Part shown: piece after piece, positions 31,535-42,221 of the stretch
How positions within the stretch are numbered: position 1 is the first letter of the stretch
Layout of the letters: each line of letters begins with the position of its first letter
From: Paraphaeosphaeria minitans
Lineage: Eukaryota; Ascomycota; Dothideomycetes; Pleosporales; Didymosphaeriaceae
Direction: 5' to 3'
NCBI GenBank assembly: GCA_015832175.1
Contig: WJXW01000017.1
Location: 682,001-746,000, forward strand
DNA length: 64,000 bases
The notes under the pieces: model-generated
The model's input: only the letters and a program-made list of their open reading frames with translations
Database searches by the model: none
Told to the model about the DNA's origin: nothing
Made by a program: the position numbers and the translations under genes

Positions 31535-33896
31535 GTATGAGCTACGGATCTGGCGGTGGGGTTTGTTTCAATGGCTATCCATCACGAACCACAATACGTG
31601 GTTCATGGACAGCCAACTCAGCGTTCATTAGAGGCTGTATGACACATGACAATATACCCAATCTCTCACTTCGACATTTCATCGGCGCAGCAAATCAAAG
31701 AACTCGTGTGGGACGATTCACAACATGTCTAACCATATTATAGTGATTGCCAATGCGACCACCAGACGTTTAACGTTCGAAGACAATCCCAGCGCAACAA
31801 ATGTTTTCACTACGGACGCACGCCTATTGTATCCCAATGCAGCAAGTTGAAATACAGAGGAGCAATATCAGTCCAACGCGACCAATGTCTACCCAAGCAA
31901 CAAACAAGTCTCTCCTCGATGCTCTTTCACAACCACCAAGGCCTCTGGACACTGCCATGTAGCACGGGCATCAAGCTTCGGAAATCGGCAAGACGAGCAC
32001 CCACAAGACGGCACGGCAGGCCTGCAACCGCACAGACCTTTTCACGCCACCATGCAACCTTCTCGTTGCCTTTGCCGGTCGCCAAGCAGCCACTTCGGTG
32101 TGTCGCCTGTCGCGTGTCTTGTGCCGGCGTTTTCTGTCGCGTTTCTTCACGATCGAGAGATTCATTATGACTTGCACGCCCCTGAGGACTGTGGCTCGCG
32201 AAACCGCGATGCGAACGATTCACTTCGCGGCGCAATGCCCAGAGCCGAGGAGAATGAACGAGCGCCGGCCTGGGCTGACGTAGCGTGCATCTGACCCGCG
32301 CGCGGCGCACCCGTGCGCTTTGCAAGACAACATTACGAATCAGTGGAAAGCTTGGAGAGCGGCTTATCGCGTGATGAGGTCTAGGGTTCTCACCGGAACA
32401 TGAGGAATCAGGTTATTTGAACGCTTGTCGGAGGCGATGTGCAGAAGAAAGCGAGGATAGCCACGAGCTCGGGGACCCTTGCGGGCCGTGTGAGTCGAAT
32501 CAACGCTGCAATGCCGACTTGCCCAACACCATTGGTCATGTCTGGGGGGCTGGGAGGCCTCAAGGCTTCAAGATGTCATCGACGCGTTGCCATTCGTAGC
32601 AGCCCATGAAATGGGACAATGCAGGTTCGCAGCATGCCGTGGCCACGCGAACCCATTGAAGTAAAAGAAGGCTGAGCACCGGTCCATTGTTCCAAGGCGT
32701 CTTTTCACGCGTCCCTGGGTCTGGGGAAGAAGGTGACAAGTTTTGCCAAAAAGGACCACGATTTCCAGGCTGAGCCACGCTACCCTACCTACCTACCCTC
32801 AAGGTGCCTGGGAAGAAGCATCCACGCCTCCCCGCGTGCCGTCGCGCCGGCTTCTCCAGGCGACTTGTGGCTGCACTAGGTCTCCCCGGACGAGCCTGAG
32901 GTCGCCATCGGTTATCGCGGTCGAGCAGACCAAGGGGTTCCAGCGAGACTGCGTCTAGTAGACTAGCGCATCATGTCGAGAGTTGCCCCGTTCCGCAGAT
33001 AGGATGCATCGTCGATCATACACGAGAGGTGAACCTGGCCAGGGAAAGGGATACCATTGCGAAATGGGGAAGTGCGATACGTTATCAGCGTGGAAATGGA
33101 CTTGCGGGGGACGGTCCGCAGTAGGCCGTGTGCTACGATGGAGCGAGTTCCACCCGTTCCCAGGTTGATAGAAAGCCGAAGATAAGACGATACTCGGACG
33201 AAGCAAGGGCCAGACTCGGAGGGAGGTTGTCGACGGGAGCTTGTCACTGCATCACGACCTGCGCGAAGCATTGGCGGTGGGAAGGGGGATGGCTCAGCGG
33301 AATTTTGGCCATGGGTCCCGAGTCGATGTTGATGGGTCAAGTGCGCTACGAGTACTATGATAGATTGCATAAGCGCTCTATCGCATTGCTGTGCACTCTG
33401 GTCCGGAATAGGGTGCGTACCTTGACGGTCATGTTACGTTTCGGGGTGGCAGATGCGGTGCATGCGTAGAAGTTTTGTCTGTACCATTTGCCTGTATTAT
33501 TTGCCTGTACCATCTGCCTGTACCATCTGCCTGTACCATCTGCATGTACCATTTGCCTGTACCATCTGCATGTATAATCGGCCTGTACCGTCTGCCTGTA
33601 CCAAGTTGTGAATGTGTCTGGTTGTCATCCCAGCAGCATACAAACTACATTTCAATCTACAACATTGGCCCCCTTCCTTCCACTGCTTCCAACATCGATC
33701 CACTCCACAATTGAGAGCATGTCATCAGCCGCGCCCCTGCTCTTGTCGCCATGCGCCGTGCGCGATACAACGAAACCGCAAAACACGTCGCCCCAATCCG
33801 AACCCCCCACAAACCCAACTCTCTCCCCCGGAGATCTCAACAATCAATGACCGACGCACCAACCCCAATCTCAATAGCTGCACCCACATCCATCCT
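31535..33896. other. Gene-free stretch with a 13-bp minisatellite
   Basis: I see no supported gene. The left part is permease 3' UTR; short open frames around 31.9-32.3 kb and 32.9-33.4 kb lack family features. The right part holds the minisatellite at 33479-33603 and the tail of the small membrane-protein gene. Confidence 0.4.
33479..33603. repeat. 13-bp minisatellite, about 9.6 copies
   Basis: Units of 13 bp with consensus CTGTACCATCTGC run without gaps. Variants are CTGTATTATTTGC, ATGTACCATTTGC and ATGTATAATCGGC. There are no unique spacers between the units, so it is not a CRISPR-like array. Open frames on both strands across it are period artefacts. Confidence 0.9.
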
Positions 33897-34442
33897 TCAC
33901 CCGTCCGCCGCATCCGCAACCCGCCGCGTCGCAACCGCATACCCGAACCCCACAAACCCAACGACCAGATACCCCGGCACAACCACGCAACCCAGCACGC
34001 GACGCCACCCACCCCCCTCCGCAAACGCCCGCGCACTCAGCGCGATCAGCACCGCGTGCCACGCCGCCAGCACGCCTGTCCCGAGACTCACGCTCCACGC
34101 GCTCGTCTCGTCGAGTGATGTGGGCGCGAGTCGGCCTACGGCTTCGTGTGTGGTGGCTAGGGCGCGAACGAGGTGCTGGATGCTGGTGGGGACGAGGAAG
34201 AGGGCGAGGGTGAGGAGGGCGAGGGTGAGGGCGTGCTTGGCGATGCGTTGGGGGAGGGGGGTGGGGGCGGAGGTGGGGGCGGGGCGCGAGCGGGAGGGGA
34301 GGGTGGAGAGGGTGGAGAGGGCGAGAGGGTGTGGCTGCGGCTGCGGGGGTGGATGTGGTTGTAGCAGTGTTGTCGGGTTGGTTGGATAGGTGGGTGAGGG
34401 TGGAGCGAAGGCGCGGCGTTGGCGGCTGGAGGGGAGGGCCAT
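33897..34442 (-). CDS. Hypothetical small membrane protein
   Basis: Single-exon frame of 181 residues. The first 60 residues are Pro-rich with a PHPPPQPQPHPL run and look disordered. Three to four hydrophobic segments follow: LTLALLTLALFLVPTSIQHL, WSVSLGTGVLAAWHAVLIAL and VLGCVVVPGYLVVGFVGFGY. Polar loops TTHEAVGRLAPTSLDETSA lie between them. The pattern resembles small fungal four-helix proteins, but I do not recognise a named family. The region is GC-rich and other frames are also open; the hydrophobic pattern and ATG 34442 are the reasons for choosing this one. A perfect 44-bp duplication lies 39 bp upstream of the start. Confidence 0.5.
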   Translation of the reverse strand: MALPSSRQRRAFAPPSPTYPTNPTTLLQPHPPPQPQPHPLALSTLSTLPSRSRPAPTSAPTPLPQRIAKHALTLALLTLALFLVPTSIQHLVRALATTHEAVGRLAPTSLDETSAWSVSLGTGVLAAWHAVLIALSARAFAEGGGWRRVLGCVVVPGYLVVGFVGFGYAVATRRVADAADG

Positions 34443-34480
34443 GGTGGCGTGGTCGATGCGACGGATTGGGATTTACGAGT

Positions 34481-34568
34481 GAGGTTGGGAGAAGAGGGTC
34501 GTGTCGCTTGGGTGAGGTTCGAAGGAGGTTGGGAGAAGAGGGTCGTGTCGCTTGGGTGAGGTTCGAAG
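34481..34568. repeat. Perfect 44-bp tandem duplication
   Basis: Two identical 44-bp units, starting GAGGTTGGGAGAAGAGGGTC, stand at 34481-34524 and 34525-34568, directly upstream of the minus-strand start at 34442. Perfect identity implies a recent event or ongoing homogenisation. A (GGGTGC)n run follows at about 34623-34662. Confidence 0.9.
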
Positions 34569-34712
34569 GAGAGGGTCGCGCCCAGGCTTCCTCCAACCTT
34601 AGCAACGGGCTCGCTTCGCCTGCGGGTGCGGGTGCGGGTGCGGGTGCGGGTGCGGGTGCGGCCTTCCACATAGACTTGCCTCGAAGGTCCACCATTCGAG
34701 ACCACCAACGAG

Positions 34713-36418
34713 TCAACAGGGCCATTCGCAACATGTGTCTGGTGCAAAAGCTGGTCGCGTCATCATGTCGGATTCTGAATCATGTTCACCCAGGCCGCCG
34801 TCCCCGCCTCTAAACGAGGCCCACAGCGCCTCGACCGATCTCTCAAACAACGAAGACTCCGTGTCCATGCTCAACAGGCCCTCCGCACTCCCAAGCTCGT
34901 CGTAGAACATCACGTCCAGCGATGCAGCTTCACCCTGTGGCCCGAAGCGCAACAGCCGCGCCTTTCTCAGCTTCGACACCAAAGACGCCATGTGCGATGC
35001 TTCCCACAGTCCCTCTCTTCTCTGCACCGAGCGAAGCAGCTCAAACGCCCGCCTGCTCACGTCTTGGTCGGCGCATTTCAGTGCCATTGCGAAGAGCGGC
35101 GCCATCACGCCCATCTCCGACGTCACCACCCGCTGCGCCGGCTCTGACATGGAAGACGCTGGACTCGACGCCGTGCTCTGCTCGCGGTCGAGCACGCCCT
35201 CTATCAGGCGCAGCATCTCTGCGGCGCGCGGGTTGGGCGAGGCGCCCCAGACGTCCATGTCGGCGGGGAAGATGGCGTCGAGGAGCATGCGAGCTATGTG
35301 CCAGTGCATGAGCAGGATATGGTGGCCTTGTGCTGTTTCGTAGTCTTTACCGGACTGGTTCCTAAACACGTCAAAGGAGACTTTCCACTGCACGAGCCTT
35401 TCTTGGAGGTCCAGCTTCTCTCGCAAAAGCGACTCCGGGATCTCTTTGGAGGCGCTGAACTTGTAGTTCAAGTTATCGCACAGCAGGCGCCATCCACGAC
35501 TGATTGCTTTGACCAGGGCGCGATGTGCGTCGCCGAGACGCTGGAACCGCCGCACGTCGATCCCATCCTCTTCGTCTTCGTTCCAGAGGAATGCCCGATG
35601 GGGAATTGGCTGGTCGTAGAAGAGCGTGGTCTGCAAGTCCAGCCGCTCAAACTCGAGTGATATGCCAGCGAGGTCGTCCGTCTGTCCCGCGGCCTGGCCC
35701 CGCCAGTGCGACAGCATGTTCAGTCCGCCTTGAAGATGGTGCGTCGCAGCCTCGCTATGTCCCAGCATCGCCTCGAAGCAGTAGAACAGCACCGAGCAGA
35801 CCAGCGCGCTCCTCGTGGCCTCGGCATCGGTCGTTTTCAATCGCCTCTGCAGCATGCGGAGCGCTTTTCCATACTGCATGAGGGTATCATCGCGTGCCAT
35901 GCCGCTCTGCGTCAACGCACCGGTCGTATAATCGAGATGCAGCGAGCTGAGGGACACCAGTGCCTGACGCACGGCAGCCTCCTGGTGGCTCTGCTCGAAC
36001 ACAGTCCGCGTCCAGAAATCCATGTTCATGAAGCCAGCCAGCTCCCGCGACCCCTGCACGCAGAAGTAGTGCAGCAGCTGGCGGTCTTTCTGCGATCCGG
36101 GAACCTGGAAAGGAATCGAATACCGCGTTATTGCCAGCGCCGGAGGAGAGGCTGCAGACGTCACGGCAGAGGAGTTGAGACCAGGTTGCGCGGCCGCGAA
36201 GCCATCGCATGTCCACCCGGCCTGTGTGCATTTGCGGCACGCTGGTCTCGTCTCGTCGCACTTGATGCGTCTCTTGCTGTTGCACTGTTAGATGGTCGTG
36301 GGCTTGATAGACGAAGCACGTGACGGCAACAGGCGTACCGGCAGGTAAGGCAGCCAGTCCGCGATCGGGGAGTGCTGGACCTGGTTCTCTTCGCTTTGCC
36401 ATCCTCGACTGCTTTCAT
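34713..36418 (-). CDS. Zn2Cys6 transcription factor
   Basis: Nuclear regulator of 547 residues, exons 36339-36418 and 34713-36276; the intron splits the zinc cluster. Joined, it reads TGCLTCRKRRIKCDETRPAC then RKCTQAGWTCDGF, the canonical G-C-x2-C-x6-C-x5-6-C-x2-C-x6-C form. ATG 36418 (MKAVEDGKAKRT) was chosen because the frame upstream lacks an ATG. The C-terminal domain starts DRQLLHYFCVQGSRELAGF and includes FWTRTVFEQSHQEAAVRQAL and ALVSLSSLHLDY, the fungal_trans_2 entry, followed by HHLQGGLNML. This group includes regulators such as Acr-2/Mut3-like proteins of varied function. No neighbour hints at its target. Confidence 0.9.
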
Positions 36419-37309
36419 TTCGATGCGCAAGTCTTATCTGGAGGGAAGCGCTGCCCGATCTCCAACCATCCGTGGTATTGCGAGGTTATAGTCAGGTGAA
36501 CTGGAAGGGGTGATGGATATGTGGGGGTACCTAGGCACTAAGCCCGGTTGGGTGACGCGTCCCCTCGTGGCGCATTCTGCGGTCGCAATTCTTCATCCCT
36601 CGTAGGTGACAGACTAGGTCTTTTCAAAGGCTGGGATAGTCCCGTCTGGAGTCTACTGTGGGATCTCTTCTTCCGATTTTACGTGACCACCTCAACTTGT
36701 CCAGAGGTCCTTGGTTGTCGAAGCAGCCAAACGAGCTCACAGAACACAACTAAAGTGGTAAGCATCTTGACCTGCGTTTCTACAATACCACTGCGCGGCA
36801 AAAACTAAATATACAGTCGAACCCACTCGTAGCCCTAACATGCCCTCATAGAAGATCCTTCTACCCAATATTTCCAAACGCTACGACTCCATTGCCTGGC
36901 ATGGTTTACCCCATCTACATGTTCTCACCAACAGTGAAAAAACCCAGCATGTGCGCCTATCCAAAGGTAGATTAGTGACCGCCCAAAGAAGGTTTTAGGC
37001 CCCCTTTTCCACTAGCTGCTGCCTACACCTCTTGTCCGTGCGCTCAGATTGCGGGCCCACACTTCACGGTTGGATATAACTGAGCTGATTGTTCCTCCCA
37101 AATCGACGTCTGTTACCTACCTACCATACAATTGCCCATGACGGGAATTTCTCGGATCGTGGGCTGAACATCGCGTGAAACAAGGCGTCCGCCGCAGCAC
37201 AGGAACTGCAACCACCATTTCGCACCGGCCGAAGATTGATACGATAGCAACAACCCGTGTCTGGACGCCTCGGATCGACCCTAGGTACCGTAAGTACATA
37301 CGTCCTGAA
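36419..37309. other. Spacer between Zn2Cys6 gene and small protein gene
   Basis: No supported gene is seen in about 890 bases. Both sides are promoters: the Zn2Cys6 gene leaves leftward and the small protein gene rightward. Confidence 0.4.
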
Positions 37310-37688
37310 ATGGGGCAATCTCAGTCGCAAGCGTCTGGCGTCGCCGCGGAGCGTCCCCCGACTGCGTCTTCGGAACCCGACATCGGTCCGGAGGAGCGCG
37401 CGAGAATACAGGCTGAAGTAGGCAAACTCTCCCCCTTTCTCGCCGGCTCGTGTGTTTTCAGGGAAGAATGGCGGACTGACCGTGGTAAAGGAACGCGAGC
37501 GCCGCGCAGCAGCGGCGCAGCAGCGGCTGGCTGGACAGCAGAAGCGCAGTGGGAATGGAAGTGGCGTGGGGGCTGGGTCTGGTGGGGCGAAGAAGAAGAA
37601 GAAGCCGAGTGCGCTTGAGCAGATGAGTGCGGAGAATCGGGGGTGGAGGGTGGCGGATGAGCAGGCAGAGTTGAGGAGTTGGAATTGA
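37310..37688 (+). CDS. Small conserved-looking protein, N-myristoylation candidate
   Basis: Predicted 109-residue protein, exons 37310-37417 and 37467-37688. It starts MGQSQSQ, with Gly2 and Ser6 fitting the N-myristoylation consensus. Exon 1 ends PEERARIQAE. Exon 2 gives NGGLTVVKERERRAAAAQQR, a basic helix, then a KKKKKPSALEQMSAENRGWR segment and a final AELRSWN. The intron acceptor is GAAG at 37466: the nearer CAG at 37461 would run into TGA at once, while the frame used keeps the helix. I do not recognise the family. Membrane anchoring through myristate plus the lysine cluster is inference. Confidence 0.6.
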
Positions 37689-38528
37689 GGTGGGCCGAAG
37701 GAGAGGGCGGCGAAGCTAGACGTGCTGGGGTAGGGATACTATCAATGATCACGAATTGCAACTGAAAGTCCCGGGAAAGGCGAATGTGAGAATGTGAGCG
37801 AGATGGAGTACCAAAGAACCGAGGTCGTAGGTGATGCTAGCTGCCACAGCGGGTAGGTTGCTGGTGGGCACATCGCAAGGTTTTAAGGAACATTCTTGTG
37901 AGCTTGGGAGTTCGTGGATGATTGGAGTCGATGGTGAATCATCACAAGACGTATTCGTTATCGTTCTAGTGGATCCGTGGATTGGCCAAAGAACGTATTG
38001 AATGAGGGAAACGTGGGTAGCCTGCGTTTGTGTGATTGTATCCCACACGGGCGTGTGTATACAGGATCCGGAAAAGAGATTGATCACTCTAGGTAGGTTG
38101 CGGTCGTGCAAAACGAACACAGAATAAAAAGAGAGTTCCACCGTCAGAGCGTCTACTCAGTTACGCAATCGATTTCCATCACCGAGGTTTCACGCTATGC
38201 TCTTCTTCTAGGCCATGGATACTTATCATTATTGATGCATTTATGGTTCATCCAGATCCATGAAGTAGTTCTTGGTATAGTCAGTCTACCTCACGTCGTC
38301 GCTCTTATTGCTCTTCGCTCTCCTCTGATCCACATTGATCTCCACCAGCTGCACAAAGCTTGCATGACCGTTGGTCTGCGGGCAGGTCACATGCGACACG
38401 CGCACACTCGTGGTGACGCCGATGCCGCTGGCACTCCAACAGGTTATGTTTCAGCTCTATCATCATGCGCAAATGCTGACTCCCTGTCCAGTGTCTCTAG
38501 GTCAGTGAATACGTCTACTTCGGTGCCA
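37689..38528. other. Spacer before the receptor relic
   Basis: Nothing supportable is seen. Open frames on the plus strand at 38106-38537 are Leu/His-rich but match no part of a receptor that I can name; the 5' half of the decayed receptor may have stood here. Confidence 0.3.
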
Positions 38529-39240
38529 TCGGGTTAATCAAGATCTCGTTTCGGATATTTCCCTTTCAAGTATTTCCCCTGAAGAGCTTCCGAAGGATCG
38601 TTTGGATCTGGATCACGGTCACTTTGACGGCAACTTTCGCTTGCGCCATCGCTGCAGCATTCGTTTACAGTCCATCAGCTTCGCCTGGACATAGTGGGAT
38701 GGTGGACACCAAGGAAGGTGTGTGAGGAACAACAACCTAGCTTTTGCACCCGCGGGTATCGAAATCGTGGTGGATTTTATAACTCTGGCGCTACCAATCT
38801 CTCGGATCTGGAACCTACACATGTCCTCGAGAAAAGGAAGTCGGTGTGCTGCTCATGTTCAGCGTGGGAGCCTTCGTGACAATCGTTTCCATCCTCCGTT
38901 TGAGAAGTCTGGTGCACTTCGCCAAAACCCAGAACATGACCAGTACGTCCGTATCCACTTTTACATCCAACCACATCCTGATGACACCATCAGGGGACTA
39001 CCTCGAAGCAATTGTTTGTTCTATAATCGAGACCGAAGTCGGCCTACTCTGCGCTTGCATGCCCTCCATCCGTCTCGGCTTTACACTCTCGGCACAAACT
39101 AGTAGCGTGGTAGTTGTCTTATCGTCCTCAGTGATCTACATACCCCGTCCAACTAACGCTCAGAAGCCGAGGGCACAGCGAGTTATGTTTTGCTGGAACG
39201 CCTGTTGTTGCTTACATATCGCAGTCCAGTGTTGAGCTAC
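38529..39240 (+). pseudogene. Decayed PTH11-like / fungal rhodopsin-fold receptor
   Basis: Pieces of an integral membrane protein of the fungal rhodopsin domain family appear in successive frames: KISFRIFPFQVFPLKSFRRI and WITVTLTATFACAIAAAFVY; then QSISFAWT, a TAG stop at 38692-38694, WDGGHQGRCVRNNNLAFAPA and [20 protein letters not shown]; after another shift near 38835, [47 protein letters not shown] and [10 protein letters not shown]. These match the order FYLRIF, WT-WDG, D-ILALP-LW, FVTI-SI-RL, NMT and CACMPS-R of PTH11-like proteins. At least two frameshifts and one nonsense codon are seen, and the first helices are missing. The TAG replaces a residue that is often CAG (Gln), a C-to-T change at CpA. 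Confidence 0.75.
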
Positions 39241-42221
39241 GTCCTCGCTTTGTTCATATGGCGCTGTTAGCTAGAATCGAGACCAAGTCCCAAGTAAGTA
39301 TACTATGCAATCATGAATATTCACGCCCTGCCGCGGCGAAAGATCAGTTTGCAGCGTACTCTCTAACACTAACACCTATAGAGCGCATTTCGAGAAGAAA
39401 CTGATCCATATCATGATAAAAACCGGCGAAAGATCCCAAGTGGCAGAATACGCACAACGGGCCAACGAAGTCACGCTTCAACAAGGGGACGCAAAGTCGA
39501 TAATATGTACGCGGACCTCAACATCGCGCCAGTGGCCCCTGGTCAGAAAATCTGCATGTATCAGAGCCCCATAGCTAGCTTCCGGTGCGTCGGCCCAGCA
39601 CGTGCCTGAGGCTGAACCCCTCGATCAGTTGGCGTCGCTGGCCTACCCGCTATCAGGCCACGGCCGTCATGATATACCTACAAGATCGTCTTGCGCAATG
39701 GCCGGTATACGCGACGGATGAACCGTGGCTATGGCCTATTCGTGATCCGATTAGCCCCTTAGGTTTTGTCCAAGCTCGTCCTGCGAGATGTGGCGTCCGA
39801 TGCTGCTTCTACCGAAGTGGCTTCTTTTAAGGTTTCATGAGGCGACCGAAAGACTGCATCGAAAGGTTGCGGCGAAAGGGTTGTGCATAGAGTTGATGCC
39901 TAGAGAACACTGCCTTTCTCTCATAGCTTCATGTCAAACTTGACAGCCGCGCAAGTGGGGTTCGGGCCTGAAATTCGTGGTGTAGTTTCATGTCGCGCAG
40001 AAGTAGAATCGAAGCAGGATACTAGGTAAGACGTCTTTCAGGGCTTAAAGTCATGACTGACATCTAAAAGAGGTCCTGCCTATTTATAGTTGTGGTCAAC
40101 GCCGCTGCCAATTCGCGTTGGGAACATACTGCCATTCGCTCCGGCCTTTTCTGCTTTCGGCTCGAGATTGATATCGACTTGCCCTTTAACATATGTAATT
40201 TGACACTGAGTAGCGGTCCATTTAGTTATCTTCTTCTCGCCCTGAATTCAGTCAAGATGTTTCACGGGCAACGTCTTGTGTTAGAAAAGGGTAACGTACA
40301 ACGATTTCATTAACCAGCTATGACGCTATTAGCTTCGCACATAAAAAGTCCATTGACAGGCACTCCGATATAATTTAGGGAATCGATGCGGGTATCGTTG
40401 ATTTATTATACGCTTCGTTCATCCAGTACGTAAACCTCCAATCCGCTCTCAAGCCCTCGTCGAATATATAAACCGCCTTCATCGTTGTGTTATTTCTAAG
40501 CATCTTCACTTTCCATGCTGCCTAATCTAGCGGCACTTCGATTAGATATGTCTCGCCCTTGGGCCACATCTCGCAGTATGTCTTCAATTAGCACATGCCT
40601 CCACCAACACTAGCTTCGGTATATAGCAATGTGAACCATGCCCAGGGGTGTGTGGAAACGTGGGACAAGGTGGGGACCCCGGCCCTGATCGATGCGTCCG
40701 TGTGTCGCGTTGAACACTGGCGTGCTGTCGGGACAGCCTGGGCCGGAGAAAAAGTCAATGTTAAATCCCCAGGTTTCGGGGCACTTTGGCAATGGTTACA
40801 GAGCTTTCCGAGCATAGATAGAGTTCGGAAGAGCGCCCGCGGCTCCCACGAAAATGGCTTAGGTGATTGTTCGAGTTATCATCGTGATGTAGTAGAAAGA
40901 ATAATCTTTTCTCGCAGTTCTCCAGATGGTTCAATTCCTATCTTCTTGACAATCAGAATCGATTTTCGAGCAATTGTCTCGTGGTGGGTGGCCAAAGATG
41001 ATCGATATTCCGAAGGAGCGCATCTTGCTTCATCCAGCATTTCCAGTGTCCACCAGTCCATTCGAATGTACTACGGGCACGAGACGATGTGTAAATGCAA
41101 CATGCATATCTAAGTGGGCATACGCCGAGTGTTCTCTTGAATCCCATTTACTGTGGCACAACACCTTGCTCTAGCAATCATGAGTGAAGCGATGTGTCGA
41201 AACCTAGATGCTGCACCGGATAGCGTGCAAACCCCAGGGTGGCTGAGTACATGGCATATTAGAGATGGTGTTGCGCTTGCGGGTTGTAGTCGAGCCATCG
41301 TGGGCCTGTTCGAAAGTGTACCTACTTGGCCAGACTGTCCATTACGAGAGTGGCACCAAAATTAGTGGTCACTACAAACGCTTTGCCAGCTGCCCCGACG
41401 TAAGAAACAGAATTAAACCCAAGTATCGGATCAATCATGGAAGGTGGGAATGGCGAACGTCTCGGCCTGTATCGAGTCCTGATGTCCATATGAGGCTGTC
41501 GCCACAGCCGCCGCGTGGGGCACTACTTCTCCCCTCCTCATGAGCTGATACGTCACCAATGCACGGAGAACGGATCATCCTCGCAGCACAGTTCAGCAGT
41601 GCCACCAGCCCTTTAATCATTGCATCAAAATGGCCACGGCTGCTCTGCAACCGCCTGAAAATCTCCTGCAGCTGGCGTGGCTTGCAGTCGCTGAAACGCG
41701 GTGGTCTTCGGCCGGCACATGCAGCGTCTCAGACCCCGCGCCCACCACTCATCTTCCTTGAGCGCCAAACGAAACGACGATGCATCTGCACGTTCACCCC
41801 GGTCGCGCGCTGGATGGCACGCTTCATGTCGTGAGCGCGTTAAGAATTGATGCGGAGAGCATAGATCGCCGCTCTTCGCGCCTGTTAAACCGACTCGGCG
41901 TTTACTGTGTGACCCGCTTTTTGGCGACATTCGACGAAAGAGACATGTACATCGGGTATCGAGCGTATGAGCAATGTAAAGCTTTGGCATTCCGTTTCTT
42001 CCTTTCCTGCGGCTCCTTCTCTCCGTTCTTCTCGTCGTTGCTTGTGTTCGAAGAGTCACGCCATTTTACTTTCACTTCGCGGCTCCGTTGATCGGCTTTT
42101 GTTCTTCTGTCCTGGAGACGTCCTTTTCGCAGTCTGTCTCTATTAGGGTTTCTTAATGGAGTCGCTGGATTTCGCTCGCATCTATATAGTAATAACCGAT
42201 ACACATCAGCCTTGTCTCAAA
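39241..42221. other. Three-kilobase gene-poor stretch
   Basis: I see no supported gene, RNA gene or intact transposon. The part at 40.0-40.6 kb is AT-rich and has many stops in all frames. Short frames at 40.6-41.1 kb and 41.6-42.1 kb have no recognisable domain. A TATATAG at about 42183 precedes the mucin-like gene and would suit its promoter. Confidence 0.4.

Noticed and set aside
33479..33603. CRISPR-like array
   Set aside because: Units are contiguous 13-mers without spacers, and the genome is eukaryotic.
33871..34747. Other long Pro/Ser/Arg-rich frames around 34 kb
   Set aside because: They come from GC-rich simple sequence; only the 33897-34442 frame has an ordered hydrophobic pattern.
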